Part shown: positions 1-7,607 of the stretch, one piece after another | How the letters are laid out: each line of letters opens with the position of its first letter | Position numbering within the stretch: the stretch's first letter is position 1 | From: Chitinophagaceae bacterium | GTDB lineage: Bacteria; Bacteroidota; Bacteroidia; Chitinophagales; Chitinophagaceae | Assembly: GCA_947447815.1 (NCBI GenBank) | Contig: CANFLJ010000042.1 | Span: 1-9,781 of the forward strand | Length of the DNA: 9,781 bases | Direction: 5' to 3' | Notes under the pieces: model-generated | The model's input: the letters and a program-made list of their open reading frames with translations, nothing else | Databases searched by the model: none | Told to the model about the DNA's origin: nothing | Translations under genes and position numbers: made by a program

Positions 1-1400
1 ATGTATCGGTGATTGAAAAGAACAGTATGGCAGGTGGAAGAGCACAAACATACTCTGCCGATGGTTTTATGTTTGATATGGGTCCAAGCTGGTACTGGAT
101 GCCTGATGTATTCGAAAGTTTCTACAATAAGTTTAATTATACAACCAGTGATTTTTATGAACTGGTAAGACTTAATCCCAGTTATTCTGTAGTATGGAAC
201 AATAAAGAAGAATGGAAAATCCCTGCTACAGCTAAAGCCTTAGGAGAATTGCTGGAAACACAAGAGAAAGGTGCTGCTAAGCAACTTGAATTGTTTTTGC
301 AACAGGCCAGTACTAAGTATGCAATAGGTATGCAAGACCTGGTAACAAAACCAGGATTAAGTGTGCTGGAATTTTTTAATAAAGATTTTGCCAAAGGGGT
401 ATTTAGTCTGGATGTTTTTGTATCTATGAAAAAACATGTGTCAAAGTTTTTTAAAGATAAACGAATTCAGATGCTTATGGAGTTCCCTGTATTATTTTTG
501 GGTGCCTCTGCTGATAAAATTCCTGCGCTATATAGTTTGATGAATTATGCTGATATTGAATTAGGTACTTGGTACCCAATGGGTGGTATGCATGAACCTG
601 TAAAAGCAATGAAAAAGATTGCAGATGAACTAGGTGTTAGATTTTACTTTAATGAAGAGGTAAAAGGATTTAACGTACTAAACAATAAAATAAAATCCGT
701 TTCTACAAAAGATAAAATATTTGAAGCAGATGTAATTATCTCTGGGGCTGATTATCACTTCACAGAAATGTTGTTGACTGCCAAAAATAGAAGCTACAAA
801 AAAGAATACTGGGATAGCAGAGTAATGGCACCATCCTGCATATTGTTTTATCTAGGACTGAATAAAAAATTACCAGACAACATCACGCATCATACATTGT
901 TTTTTGATGCAGATTTTCAGCAACATACAGATGAGATATATACTAATCCAATAATGCCAACGGATCCATTGTTTTATATGTGTTGTCCTTCCAAAACCGA
1001 CAATTCAGTAGCGCCAGAAGGATGTGAGAACGTGTTTTTATTAATACCAATAGCAGCAGGATTAACCAATGATACAGAGATTGTAAGAGAGCAGTACTTA
1101 CATAAAATGGCCGATAGAATACAACATAGATATGGCATAGATATCAGAGATAGTATCGTACACAAAAGAAGCTTTTCGGTTAGCAATTTTATGGAAACAT
1201 ACAATGCGTTTAAAGGTAATGCTTATGGTCTTGCAAATACGCTTAAGCAGACCAGTATTCTGAAGCCTCAGATTAAAAGTAAAAAGGTTAGTAATTTATA
1301 TTTTACAGGACAGCTAACTGTTCCTGGTCCGGGCGTTCCACCTGCTTTAATAAGTGGCGAAGTGGTTGCTAAATATGTACACAAAGAATGCAATAATTAA
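1..1400 (+). CDS. crtI: Phytoene desaturase (CrtI family), 5' end outside window
   Basis: FAD-dependent desaturase that converts phytoene to lycopene at the membrane. The reading frame is open to the left edge (first full codon at 3) and reads VSVIEKNSMAGGRA, which is the end of the N-terminal Rossmann beta-alpha-beta unit (acidic residue E plus the GGR segment). The GxGxxG loop and roughly 30 residues must therefore lie upstream, and the GTG at 9 is not the start. The C-terminus carries the family signature, here FTGQLTVPGPGVPPALISGE, the FAD-contacting segment of CrtI-type desaturases. Length in the window is about 466 codons, consistent with a full protein near 490-500 residues. The stop is 2 nt before crtB, so the two are almost certainly co-transcribed. 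Family assignment is firm. The number of desaturation steps is inferred from the downstream cyclase, which needs lycopene. Confidence 0.95.
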   Translation, partial: VSVIEKNSMAGGRAQTYSADGFMFDMGPSWYWMPDVFESFYNKFNYTTSDFYELVRLNPSYSVVWNNKEEWKIPATAKALGELLETQEKGAAKQLELFLQQASTKYAIGMQDLVTKPGLSVLEFFNKDFAKGVFSLDVFVSMKKHVSKFFKDKRIQMLMEFPVLFLGASADKIPALYSLMNYADIELGTWYPMGGMHEPVKAMKKIADELGVRFYFNEEVKGFNVLNNKIKSVSTKDKIFEADVIISGADYHFTEMLLTAKNRSYKKEYWDSRVMAPSCILFYLGLNKKLPDNITHHTLFFDADFQQHTDEIYTNPIMPTDPLFYMCCPSKTDNSVAPEGCENVFLLIPIAAGLTNDTEIVREQYLHKMADRIQHRYGIDIRDSIVHKRSFSVSNFMETYNAFKGNAYGLANTLKQTSILKPQIKSKKVSNLYFTGQLTVPGPGVPPALISGEVVAKYVHKECNN

Positions 1401-1402
1401 TT

Positions 1403-2251
1403 ATGGATAAAGTAGCACTATACAACAATGTTTGCTTTACAAACAGTAGAATTCTGACAGAGCGATATAGTACATCGTTTGCCTCTGCTATACGTTTATT
1501 GAAACCCTCCATACATGCACCAATTCATGGTATTTATGGATTTGTAAGATTAGCAGATGAAATAGTAGATTCATTTCATCACATTGATCAACAGACTGTA
1601 TTATCAGAGTTTAAAGTAGCTACTTACCGTTCTATTCAGGAAGGGTTTTCCATCAATCCTGTATTAAATGCATTTCAGCTGGTAGTGAATGAATACCATA
1701 TTGAACATCATTTAATAGAAGCTTTTTTTAAGAGCATGGAAATGGATTTACACAAATCTACTTACCAAACTTATGCTGAATATTCTGAGTATATTTATGG
1801 TAGTGCAGAAGTGGTAGGTTTGATGTGCTTAAATGTGTTTTGCAAAGGGGATAAAAAGATGATTGATAGTTTGAAAGAGCCTGCAAAAGCATTAGGGTCC
1901 GCTTTTCAAAAAATTAACTTCCTAAGAGACCTGAGTGAAGATTATCATACATTGAACAGAACTTATTTTCCAGATATTAATTTCGAAGATCTGAATGATG
2001 ACAACAAAGCTTTTATTGTAAATGATATTGAAAATGATTTTAAGGCAGGTCTTGAAGGCATAAAACATTTACCTTTAACCAGTAGGTTTGGGGTGTATGT
2101 AGCCTACAAATACTACTATTCATTGTTCAATAAAATAAAAGCATTACCAACCAGAGTCATTAAATATGAACGTGTAAGAATTCCTGATTATAATAAACTA
2201 CTCATTGTGTTTGAATCTTTCTTCAGATTTAAAATGCATAAAATAGCATAG
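1403..2251 (+). CDS. crtB: Phytoene synthase
   Basis: Condenses two geranylgeranyl diphosphates head-to-head into phytoene, the first committed carotenoid step. The 282-residue protein belongs to the squalene/phytoene synthase family. Both Mg-diphosphate-binding aspartate motifs are visible: D52-E-I-V-D56 within VRLADEIVD, and D176-L-S-E-D180 within NFLRDLSEDY. The N-terminal YSTSFASAIRLL segment and the YIYGSAEVVGLM helix (about residues 130-141) are also typical. Length is normal for a bacterial enzyme. The ATG is 2 nt after the crtI stop, indicating translational coupling in the operon. The neighbouring desaturase and cyclase favour phytoene over squalene or diapophytoene chemistry. That is inference from context, because sequence alone does not cleanly separate these family members. 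Confidence 0.95.
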   Translation: MDKVALYNNVCFTNSRILTERYSTSFASAIRLLKPSIHAPIHGIYGFVRLADEIVDSFHHIDQQTVLSEFKVATYRSIQEGFSINPVLNAFQLVVNEYHIEHHLIEAFFKSMEMDLHKSTYQTYAEYSEYIYGSAEVVGLMCLNVFCKGDKKMIDSLKEPAKALGSAFQKINFLRDLSEDYHTLNRTYFPDINFEDLNDDNKAFIVNDIENDFKAGLEGIKHLPLTSRFGVYVAYKYYYSLFNKIKALPTRVIKYERVRIPDYNKLLIVFESFFRFKMHKIA

Positions 2252-2258
2252 AAAACTT

Positions 2259-2774
2259 ATGACAGAAGTAATTTTAGTAAATGAAAAAGATGAGCAGGTA
2301 GGTACCATGGAAAAACTACAGGCGCATATAGAAGGACGGCTTCATAGAGCATTTTCTGTATTTATTATGAATGATAAGAAGCAGATGCTTTTGCAACAAC
2401 GTGCCAATCATAAATATCATAGTGCAGGATTGTGGAGTAATGCCTGTTGTAGTCATCCCGTACCGGACGAAAACATACAAGATGCTGCTATCAGAAGGGT
2501 AAAAGAAGAACTTGGAATATGTGTTACTACTGTAACCAATATCTTTTCTTTTCAGTATAAAGCAAACCTGGAAAACAATCTTACCGAACACGAATTAGAT
2601 CATGTGTTACTGGCTCATTACAATGGGGCGCCACTTATTAACGAAGAAGAAGTGAATGACTGGAAATATTTTAGTCTGGCAGAAATAAAAAATATGTTGC
2701 ATCTTCATCCCGAACAATTTACTGTCTGGTTCAAACTTATTCTTCCAAAAATTGAACACTATTTTTCTCTTTAA
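2259..2774 (+). CDS. idi: Isopentenyl-diphosphate delta-isomerase, type I
   Basis: Interconverts isopentenyl and dimethylallyl diphosphate, balancing the C5 units for prenyl chain growth. The 171-residue Nudix-fold protein is close to the 182 residues of E. coli Idi. Visible active-site elements are the NACCSHP motif (catalytic Cys at residue 64, metal His at 66), metal-ligand candidates H23 and H29, a Nudix-like stretch AAIRRVKEELG (76-86), and the TEHELDH segment with E110 and E112 matching the catalytic and metal glutamates of type I enzymes. It lies 7 nt after crtB and 13 nt before crtZ, so precursor supply is co-expressed with the pigment enzymes. In organisms using the MEP pathway Idi is not essential, which fits a role in boosting carotenoid flux; which precursor pathway this organism uses cannot be seen here. 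Confidence 0.94.
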   Translation: MTEVILVNEKDEQVGTMEKLQAHIEGRLHRAFSVFIMNDKKQMLLQQRANHKYHSAGLWSNACCSHPVPDENIQDAAIRRVKEELGICVTTVTNIFSFQYKANLENNLTEHELDHVLLAHYNGAPLINEEEVNDWKYFSLAEIKNMLHLHPEQFTVWFKLILPKIEHYFSL

Positions 2775-2787
2775 TACAACTTAAATT

Positions 2788-3243
2788 ATGCTTATTAATA
2801 TTTTCTTTTTTCTATTAACTTTCTTCCTGATGGAAGCAGTTGCATGGTTGGCTCACCGTTATCTGATGCATGGTCTTTTATGGTTCTTGCACGAAGATCA
2901 TCATCTGAAAGGAGAAGATCAGTTTTTTGAAAAGAATGACGCATTCTTTCTGATATTTTCAATCCCTAGCTTTTTGTGCTTTCTGTTTGGTGCACTAAAT
3001 CATAATGGAATATTGATTGGAATTGCCTCTGGTATTGCAGCATACGGGTTGTGTTATTTTTTAGTGCATGATATTTTTATTCATCAACGTTTTAAAATAT
3101 TCAGAAATAGCAATAGCCGTTATTTAAGAGCCGTTAGAAGAGCGCATAAAATGCACCATAAACATTTGGGTAAACATGATGGCGAATCATTTGGAATGTT
3201 GATGTTTCCTTTTAAGTACTGGAAGCAGGCTTTACAGAAATAA
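2788..3243 (+). CDS. crtZ: Beta-carotene 3-hydroxylase (CrtZ type)
   Basis: Membrane non-haem di-iron hydroxylase that adds the 3- and 3'-hydroxyls to beta-carotene, giving zeaxanthin through cryptoxanthin. The 151-residue protein shows the full set of histidine clusters of the CrtZ / fatty-acid-hydroxylase superfamily: H23-x4-H28 (HRYLMH), H35-xx-H38-H39 (HEDHH), H94-x4-H99 (HDIFIH) and H120-xx-H123-H124 (HKMHH). Hydrophobic helices lie at about residues 3-20, 52-70 and 74-93. Length is at the short end of the usual range but nothing catalytic is missing. It sits between idi and the lycopene cyclase in the tightly packed operon. The presence of crtZ without crtW in the window predicts a hydroxylated, non-ketolated end product. 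Confidence 0.93.
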   Translation: MLINIFFFLLTFFLMEAVAWLAHRYLMHGLLWFLHEDHHLKGEDQFFEKNDAFFLIFSIPSFLCFLFGALNHNGILIGIASGIAAYGLCYFLVHDIFIHQRFKIFRNSNSRYLRAVRRAHKMHHKHLGKHDGESFGMLMFPFKYWKQALQK

Positions 3244-3252
3244 ATATAGCTA

Positions 3253-3957
3253 ATGATGAGTGAACATTTTTATTATCTGGTAATTGATATTGCTTGTATA
3301 AGTTTCCCTTTATTATTTTCATTTCATCCCGCTATCAAGTTTTATAAAGAATGGAAATCGCTTTTTAAAGCACTATCTATTTCTGCTTTGCTATTTATAG
3401 TATGGGATGAATGGTTTACTATAATGCAAGTATGGAGCTTTAATCCCAGATACCTGACGGGTATATATTTAGGACATCTACCAATAGAAGAACTCCTGTT
3501 TTTTTTCCTGATTCCCTATTGTTTAATGTTTATGTATCACTGTTCTGAGAGATACTTTTTGCAATTTAAAACAAATGGTAAGGGAGTAATGTACATTAAT
3601 AATATATTGTCTTTCTTCTTAATGATTACGGGTATTATTTATCATAATAAATGGTATACCGGGTGTACTTTTACTTTAACTGGAATAGCTCTTTTATTAA
3701 TAACTAACATACCCTACGGAAAAACGGTAAACTGGTTGCGTTTCTGGATGATTTATGGATTTGGACTGATTCCTTTTTTTATTGTAAATGGAATATTGAC
3801 TTCTTTACCAATTGTACAATATAATAACACGGAGAATTTAGGCATTCGTTTAACGACGATACCTGTTGAAGATTCTGTTTATAATTTATTATTGTTTCTA
3901 TTTAATGTGTCTTTGTACGAATACTTTAGATCTAAAACTAAAAAGGCCAATAGTTGA
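3253..3957 (+). CDS. Lycopene cyclase, fused CrtYcd type
   Basis: Integral membrane cyclase that closes beta-ionone rings on lycopene to give beta-carotene. The 234-residue protein has two similar halves, each the size of one subunit of the heterodimeric CrtYc/CrtYd cyclases of actinobacteria. Half one carries WDEW (51-54), NPRYLTG (64-70) and PIEE (77-80), and half two carries the matching PVED (204-207). These Pro-x-Glu-acidic motifs are the conserved signature of this cyclase family. At least six hydrophobic segments are visible. The gene begins with two consecutive ATG codons (3253 and 3256), either of which could be used, 9 nt after crtZ. It is the last gene of the operon and its TGA lies inside a hairpin. 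It is unrelated to the flavin-type CrtY of proteobacteria. Confidence 0.9.
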   Translation: MMSEHFYYLVIDIACISFPLLFSFHPAIKFYKEWKSLFKALSISALLFIVWDEWFTIMQVWSFNPRYLTGIYLGHLPIEELLFFFLIPYCLMFMYHCSERYFLQFKTNGKGVMYINNILSFFLMITGIIYHNKWYTGCTFTLTGIALLLITNIPYGKTVNWLRFWMIYGFGLIPFFIVNGILTSLPIVQYNNTENLGIRLTTIPVEDSVYNLLLFLFNVSLYEYFRSKTKKANS

Positions 3958-3976
3958 TTAAACTATCAGCCCTTTT
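3940..3976. terminator. Probable bidirectional terminator between the crt operon and the sigma-factor gene
   Basis: Imperfect inverted repeat spanning the cyclase stop codon. AATAGTT (3949-3955) pairs with AACTAT (3961-3966), with a short loop, two mismatches and then a GGC/GCC pairing. The plus strand ends in CCCTTTT; the minus strand ends in GGCCTTTTT. T-tracts on both sides fit termination of both converging transcripts. The stem is modest, so efficiency is uncertain. Confidence 0.5.
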
Positions 3977-4002
3977 ACATTTATATAAAACACTCACTTC
4001 TA

Positions 4003-4515
4003 TTAATAAGCATATACGTTCAAGCTTTCTTTCAATGCTTTTCTGGCGATGAATATTCTGCTTTTAACAGTACCTAAAGGTAGCGCCAGTTCTTCTGCTA
4101 TTTCCTGATATTTAAATCCTTCATAATGCAACAGAAAAGGCGTTTTGATATCGGTGTTTAATCCATTTATTGCCTGATTAATATCCTTCATTATTAAACG
4201 GTTGTAACCGTCGTTACTTACTGTTTGTCTGCCAGAATTTAGTAAGTGCTGATTTTCGCTATGATCGTTTACAACATTCTGTGTTGATTTTTTCCGGTAG
4301 TTATTAATGAAGATGTTCTTCATAATAATAAACATCCAGGCTTTTACATTGGTTCCTGTAGCAAATTTGTCTTTATACTTTAATGCCTTATAAACTGTTT
4401 CCTGAATGAGATCCTTTGCTTCTTCCATGTCCTTAGTAAGAGAATATGCAAAAGGACGCATGTTGTTTGATAGATTTATAACGTCCCACTGAAAATTATC
4501 GATTGCTGTACCCAT
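4003..4515 (-). CDS. ECF-type RNA polymerase sigma factor, candidate regulator of the crt operon
   Basis: Small sigma-70-family protein of 170 residues with only regions 2 and 4, as in ECF sigma factors. Region 2 spans about 20-77, with the DLIQETVYKAL core helix (35-45) and the KAWMFIIMKNIFINNYRK promoter-melting segment. Region 4 spans about 110-165, with the helix-turn-helix YQEIAEELALPLGTVKSRIFIARKAL. It would direct RNA polymerase to a dedicated promoter set. It converges with the carotenoid operon and is divergent from the CarH/LitR-like gene; no anti-sigma gene is adjacent. By analogy with LitS (Streptomyces coelicolor) and CarQ (Myxococcus), it may switch on crt genes in light, with the MerR protein controlling its synthesis. 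That role is inferred from position only. The ATG lies 22 nt from the -7 box; no Shine-Dalgarno site is visible, as is usual in this phylum. Confidence 0.92.
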   Translation of the reverse strand: MGTAIDNFQWDVINLSNNMRPFAYSLTKDMEEAKDLIQETVYKALKYKDKFATGTNVKAWMFIIMKNIFINNYRKKSTQNVVNDHSENQHLLNSGRQTVSNDGYNRLIMKDINQAINGLNTDIKTPFLLHYEGFKYQEIAEELALPLGTVKSRIFIARKALKESLNVYAY

Positions 4516-4536
4516 TTTGTTTAATTATTGAGAATG

Positions 4537-4567
4537 CAAACATAAACAAAATATTCATCCCTCCAAA
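4537..4567 (-). promoter_or_regulatory. Promoter of the ECF sigma-factor gene
   Basis: Read on the minus strand, TTTG (4567-4564), a 19-nt spacer and TATGTTTG (4544-4537) match the Bacteroidetes primary sigma consensus TTTG / TAnnTTTG at a proper spacing. Transcription would begin about 5-7 nt downstream, giving a leader of roughly 15 nt before the ATG at 4515. Confidence 0.6.
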
Positions 4568-4570
4568 TAA

Positions 4571-4596
4571 ATGTTTAACTATTCTGTGTTAAATAT
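4571..4596. promoter_or_regulatory. Candidate operator palindrome for the MerR/CarH-like regulator
   Basis: Imperfect 9-bp inverted repeat, ATGTTTAAC (4571-4579) and GTTAAATAT (4588-4596), 8 of 9 positions complementary, with an 8-nt spacer. It begins 3 nt upstream of the -33 box of the sigma gene. Its right arm overlaps where a -33 box for the MerR gene would lie, given a poor -7 match TTACTTTG at 4618-4625. A protein bound here could control both divergent genes. The site is AT-rich, so a chance palindrome cannot be excluded. Confidence 0.4.
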
Positions 4597-4636
4597 GAAA
4601 CAAAAACCTTTTTACCATTACTTTGTTATATAAAAC

Positions 4637-5545
4637 ATGAACAGATTGGGAAATATAAAATATTCAATTACAGATTTGTCAAGACTTAGTGGTATTAAAC
4701 AACATACTATTAGAATCTGGGAACAACGCTATGGTATCTTGCAACCTGAACGTACGGATACTAAAATCAGGTTTTATTCTGATAAGGAGTTGAAACAGAT
4801 TATCAACATTTCCATGTTGAACAAAAGAGGACTAAAGATCTCTAAAATAGCCTTACTATCTGATGTCGAATTGAACGATAAGGTAAACGATGTAGAAGTT
4901 TCTCAATACAGTCACGAAATTGTGGTAGATCAGCTTACCAAAAGCATGATTGATTTTGATGAAATAGCCTTTGAAAAAATCATTAATACTTCTATTTTAA
5001 AGTTTGGTTTTCAATCGGTGATTCTGGATGTTATTTATCCTTTCCTCGAAAAAATTGGTCTATTGTGGCTTAGCGGTAATATCAATCCTGCACAAGAACA
5101 TTTTATCTCTAATCTTATCCGACAAAAGATAATAGTGGCAATAGATGGACAATCATTACAGTACACTCCGGATTCAAAAAAAGTAATGATGTTTTTGCCA
5201 CAACATGAATTGCATGAAATTGCATTTTTGTTTTACTCTTATCTATTAAAACTTAATCATCATCATGTTATTTATCTGGGAGCAAATCTTCCAAATGCAG
5301 ATGTACAAGAGGTGATAAAGGTGTATGAACCTGATATAGTTTTTAGTGTACTTACCTCTTCTTTGCATTTGAAAAATACTAAACAACTTTTTGCACAGAT
5401 AGCTGCCAATAACAGTAGTATAAATATTTTAGTGGGAGGACCTCAGGCAAATCAATTGTTAGAGTTTGTTACTTCAAATTTTCATATACTACATTCTTTA
5501 GAAGAAGAACTAGAATTTTGTAAAACCTTAGAAGTTAAACAGTAG
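4637..5545 (+). CDS. MerR-family regulator with cobalamin-binding module (CarH/LitR-like photoreceptor)
   Basis: DNA-binding regulator of 302 residues. Residues 8-76 form a MerR-type winged helix (YSITDLSRLSGIKQHTIRIW, then EQRYGILQPERT and RFYSDKEL). Residues about 92-172 form the helical-bundle half of a B12-binding module, with W144 followed nine residues later by E154-H155, the W-x9-EH motif that in CarH surrounds the upper face of adenosylcobalamin. Residues about 181-300 form a Rossmann-like B12 domain, with E191-L-H193-E-I-A matching ExHxxG except for a final Ala; H193 corresponds to the lower cobalt ligand. A GGP turn follows at 267-269. CarH proteins bind DNA in the dark as AdoCbl tetramers and release it when light breaks the Co-C bond. 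Intact ligand residues and the adjacent crt genes suggest the same here, but photosensing is inference. A B12-independent relative such as CarA remains possible. Confidence 0.88.
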   Translation: MNRLGNIKYSITDLSRLSGIKQHTIRIWEQRYGILQPERTDTKIRFYSDKELKQIINISMLNKRGLKISKIALLSDVELNDKVNDVEVSQYSHEIVVDQLTKSMIDFDEIAFEKIINTSILKFGFQSVILDVIYPFLEKIGLLWLSGNINPAQEHFISNLIRQKIIVAIDGQSLQYTPDSKKVMMFLPQHELHEIAFLFYSYLLKLNHHHVIYLGANLPNADVQEVIKVYEPDIVFSVLTSSLHLKNTKQLFAQIAANNSSINILVGGPQANQLLEFVTSNFHILHSLEEELEFCKTLEVKQ

Positions 5546-5566
5546 TATTATTAATTTAATGCTGCT
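5541..5566 (+). terminator. Hairpin at the convergent ends of the MerR-like gene and rluE-like gene
   Basis: AGTAGTATTA (5541-5550) and TAATGCTGCT (5557-5566) form a 10-bp stem with a 6-nt loop in plus-strand RNA, two pairs being U-G wobbles. On the minus strand these become C-A mismatches, so the hairpin favours the plus transcript, and it includes the regulator's TAG. The T-run after it is short (TTT), so this is a weak terminator candidate. Confidence 0.35.
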
Positions 5567-6143
5567 TTAATAGCAATTTATAAGTCTCTGCTTTTGATAG
5601 TTGTTTAATACTGTTTCCTTCCAGCAAATTTATCTGGAGCTCTTCAATACTATATCTAACTAATCTTAGTGTAGGAAACCCCACGGCTGCAGTCATTCTT
5701 CTTATCTGTCGATTTTTCCCTTCGGTAAGTGTAATGCTGATCCATGTTGTAGGGATGTTCTGACGGAATCTTATTGGAGGATTTCTTGCTGGTAATGCAG
5801 GCTCCACCAACACAAGAACTTTGGCAGGCAATGTTTTGTGCGGTTTACCATCAATAGATATTATAATTCCCCTTTCCAGTTTATCTATTGCCTCTTTATT
5901 AATATCCCCTTCTACCTGTACCCAGTATGTTCTTTTATGTTTGTTGCGAGGATTAAGTAACAAATTATTTAAAGAAGAATCATTGGTAAGAAATAACAAG
6001 CCTTCACTATCATGATCTAATCGTCCTACAGGATATACATCTTTGGGAAGTGTAAAGTAATCTGCCAGCGTTTTTTTGCCCTCCAGAGGAGAGAATTGAG
6101 ATACCGCAAGGTATGGCTTATAAATAATGTAATAAGTATGCAT
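5556..6143 (-). CDS. rRNA pseudouridine synthase, RsuA/RluE family
   Basis: Isomerises a uridine to pseudouridine in ribosomal RNA. The 195-residue protein carries the catalytic motif GRLDHDSEGLLFLTND with the nucleophilic Asp at residue 43, the N-terminal IIYKPYLAVSQF strand, and the second family motif EGKNRQIRRMTAAVG. There is no N-terminal S4 RNA-binding domain; the protein starts directly at the catalytic domain, as in E. coli RluE, which modifies U2457 of 23S rRNA. RluE-like specificity is therefore likely but not provable here. The ATG at 6143 is preceded by AGAAGGA (6160-6154 on the minus strand), one of the few recognisable Shine-Dalgarno sites in the window. It starts 22 nt after the permease stop and is probably co-transcribed with it, with no evident functional link. 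Confidence 0.9.
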   Translation of the reverse strand: MHTYYIIYKPYLAVSQFSPLEGKKTLADYFTLPKDVYPVGRLDHDSEGLLFLTNDSSLNNLLLNPRNKHKRTYWVQVEGDINKEAIDKLERGIIISIDGKPHKTLPAKVLVLVEPALPARNPPIRFRQNIPTTWISITLTEGKNRQIRRMTAAVGFPTLRLVRYSIEELQINLLEGNSIKQLSKAETYKLLLKQH

Positions 6144-6165
6144 ATACGCTATTTCCTTCTATGGA

Positions 6166-7584
6166 TTATCGCTTTATCAGTTTCCGAATTTTATTGAAAA
6201 AACGGTAATAAGCTTCCTGATTAAATAGCTGAGAATCCTTCATTGCTTTATAAGTAAGAAAGGCGCCAATAGGTATTAATACAAAGGTAGATAACCACAT
6301 ACCAATGTAAGGTGGTAGTACAGCTTCTTTGGAGAATTTTTCGCCAAAAGTGTTTAATAAATGGAATATTACAAAGAAGATAATGGCGAATACTAATGGT
6401 GTACCCAATCCTCCTTTTCTAATGATAGAACCAAGGGGTGCACCTATTAAAAAAAGCACTAAACAGGCTACCGATAATGTAAACTTTCTGTGCCACTCTA
6501 TTCCATGCAGACTTAATGATTTTGTTTTCTGTTTTAGCATGTCCTGATTTTCAGTAAGGGAGGTTGTCATTGCTCTGGCCTTAGCGATAATCTGGTTGCT
6601 AATTATTCTGTTTATCGAATCGTTGTGCACTCTGGCAATAAATCGCTGCGCTTTTTTATTTTTTTCAATATGCTGCCAAGCGCTATCTTTTACCCTGGTA
6701 AATGGAAGGTTTATATTTACTTCGTCATTCAATCTTTTAAGATTTGTTCGGGTATGTTTATTGATGGAGTCGATAGTAAAATTAAGCTGACGGATACTCA
6801 ACATTTTGGGGTCATATTTAAAGGCATCTTCCTGCGATTTGTTCATGGTAAAACTACTCAGGTCAAATACTTTTTTATACTCCTTAAATCCCATTCTGAT
6901 AAGCTCGGTATTATGCGAATATCTTGCTCCTTTTTCCTGATAACGCCATCCATTTTTTAGAACAAATTCCAGAAATTTACTATCGGCAGTTACCCGCATG
7001 ATGCCGCTTTCTGCCAAAAGGATATTGTCTTGCAAGACACTGTTTTTTTCGTAAATAACAATATTGCGAATGGTACTGTCATCTTTTTCTTTTTTACCAA
7101 TCTTCAATACATACCCGTCGATTTTGTTATAAAACACACCTTCTTTAATATCAAATGCAGGTTTCTTTAAAATAATATCATGCTTTAAAGTTTCAAACTT
7201 TAGTTGCGCTACAGGAATAATATTATTAGCACATAAAAAAGCAAATCCACTGATAAAAACTGTCAGAATTAATAGCGGACGCATAAATCTTAATAAAGGA
7301 ATGCCTGCCGATTTGATAGCTACAATCTCGAAGGTTTCTCCCAGATTACCAAAGGTCATTATGGAAGATATGAGTAAGGCTAGTGGCAATGCTAAAGGTA
7401 CCCAGGTAATAGCTACTACCCCAATCAGATACAGGAGGGTATTGAAGTCTAAACCTTTTCCTACTAAATCATCAATATACAACCAGAAAAATTGCATGAT
7501 GAGCACAAATAGTGATATAAGAAAGGTGGCTATAAACGGCCCGACAAAAGCACGAAGTATGAGTAAATCTAATTTCTTAATCAC
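6166..7584 (-). CDS. LptF/LptG-family permease (YjgP/YjgQ), lipopolysaccharide export
   Basis: Inner-membrane permease that with its partner and the LptB ATPase extracts LPS and passes it to the periplasmic bridge. The 472-residue protein has the family layout: three N-terminal helices (about 13-35, 51-75, 101-120), a periplasmic beta-rich domain (about 140-240), then three C-terminal helices (366-386, 394-414, 427-445). Family-like segments include PLALPLALLISSIMTFGNLGE (64-84) and FLIGAPLGSIIRKGGLG (378-394). It is about 100 residues longer than E. coli LptF (366) or LptG (360). The excess is a charged stretch at roughly 245-360 between the periplasmic domain and helix 4. Sequence alone does not decide between LptF and LptG. 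A basic tail (RFFNKIRKLIKR) ends the protein. It leads a probable two-gene operon with the pseudouridine synthase. Confidence 0.88.
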   Translation of the reverse strand: MIKKLDLLILRAFVGPFIATFLISLFVLIMQFFWLYIDDLVGKGLDFNTLLYLIGVVAITWVPLALPLALLISSIMTFGNLGETFEIVAIKSAGIPLLRFMRPLLILTVFISGFAFLCANNIIPVAQLKFETLKHDIILKKPAFDIKEGVFYNKIDGYVLKIGKKEKDDSTIRNIVIYEKNSVLQDNILLAESGIMRVTADSKFLEFVLKNGWRYQEKGARYSHNTELIRMGFKEYKKVFDLSSFTMNKSQEDAFKYDPKMLSIRQLNFTIDSINKHTRTNLKRLNDEVNINLPFTRVKDSAWQHIEKNKKAQRFIARVHNDSINRIISNQIIAKARAMTTSLTENQDMLKQKTKSLSLHGIEWHRKFTLSVACLVLFLIGAPLGSIIRKGGLGTPLVFAIIFFVIFHLLNTFGEKFSKEAVLPPYIGMWLSTFVLIPIGAFLTYKAMKDSQLFNQEAYYRFFNKIRKLIKR

Positions 7585-7607
7585 TTATAATTTCTTTGTT
7601 GTAAGTA

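Noticed and set aside
9..11. GTG as the start codon of crtI
   Set aside because: Upstream codons in the same frame (VSV) continue the expected Rossmann-fold sequence, and the FAD-binding GxGxxG loop is missing, so the real start lies before the window.
6329..6960. Several plus-strand frames of 64-111 codons inside the permease gene
   Set aside because: All are antisense shadows of a well-supported LptF/LptG-family protein and show no recognisable motif.
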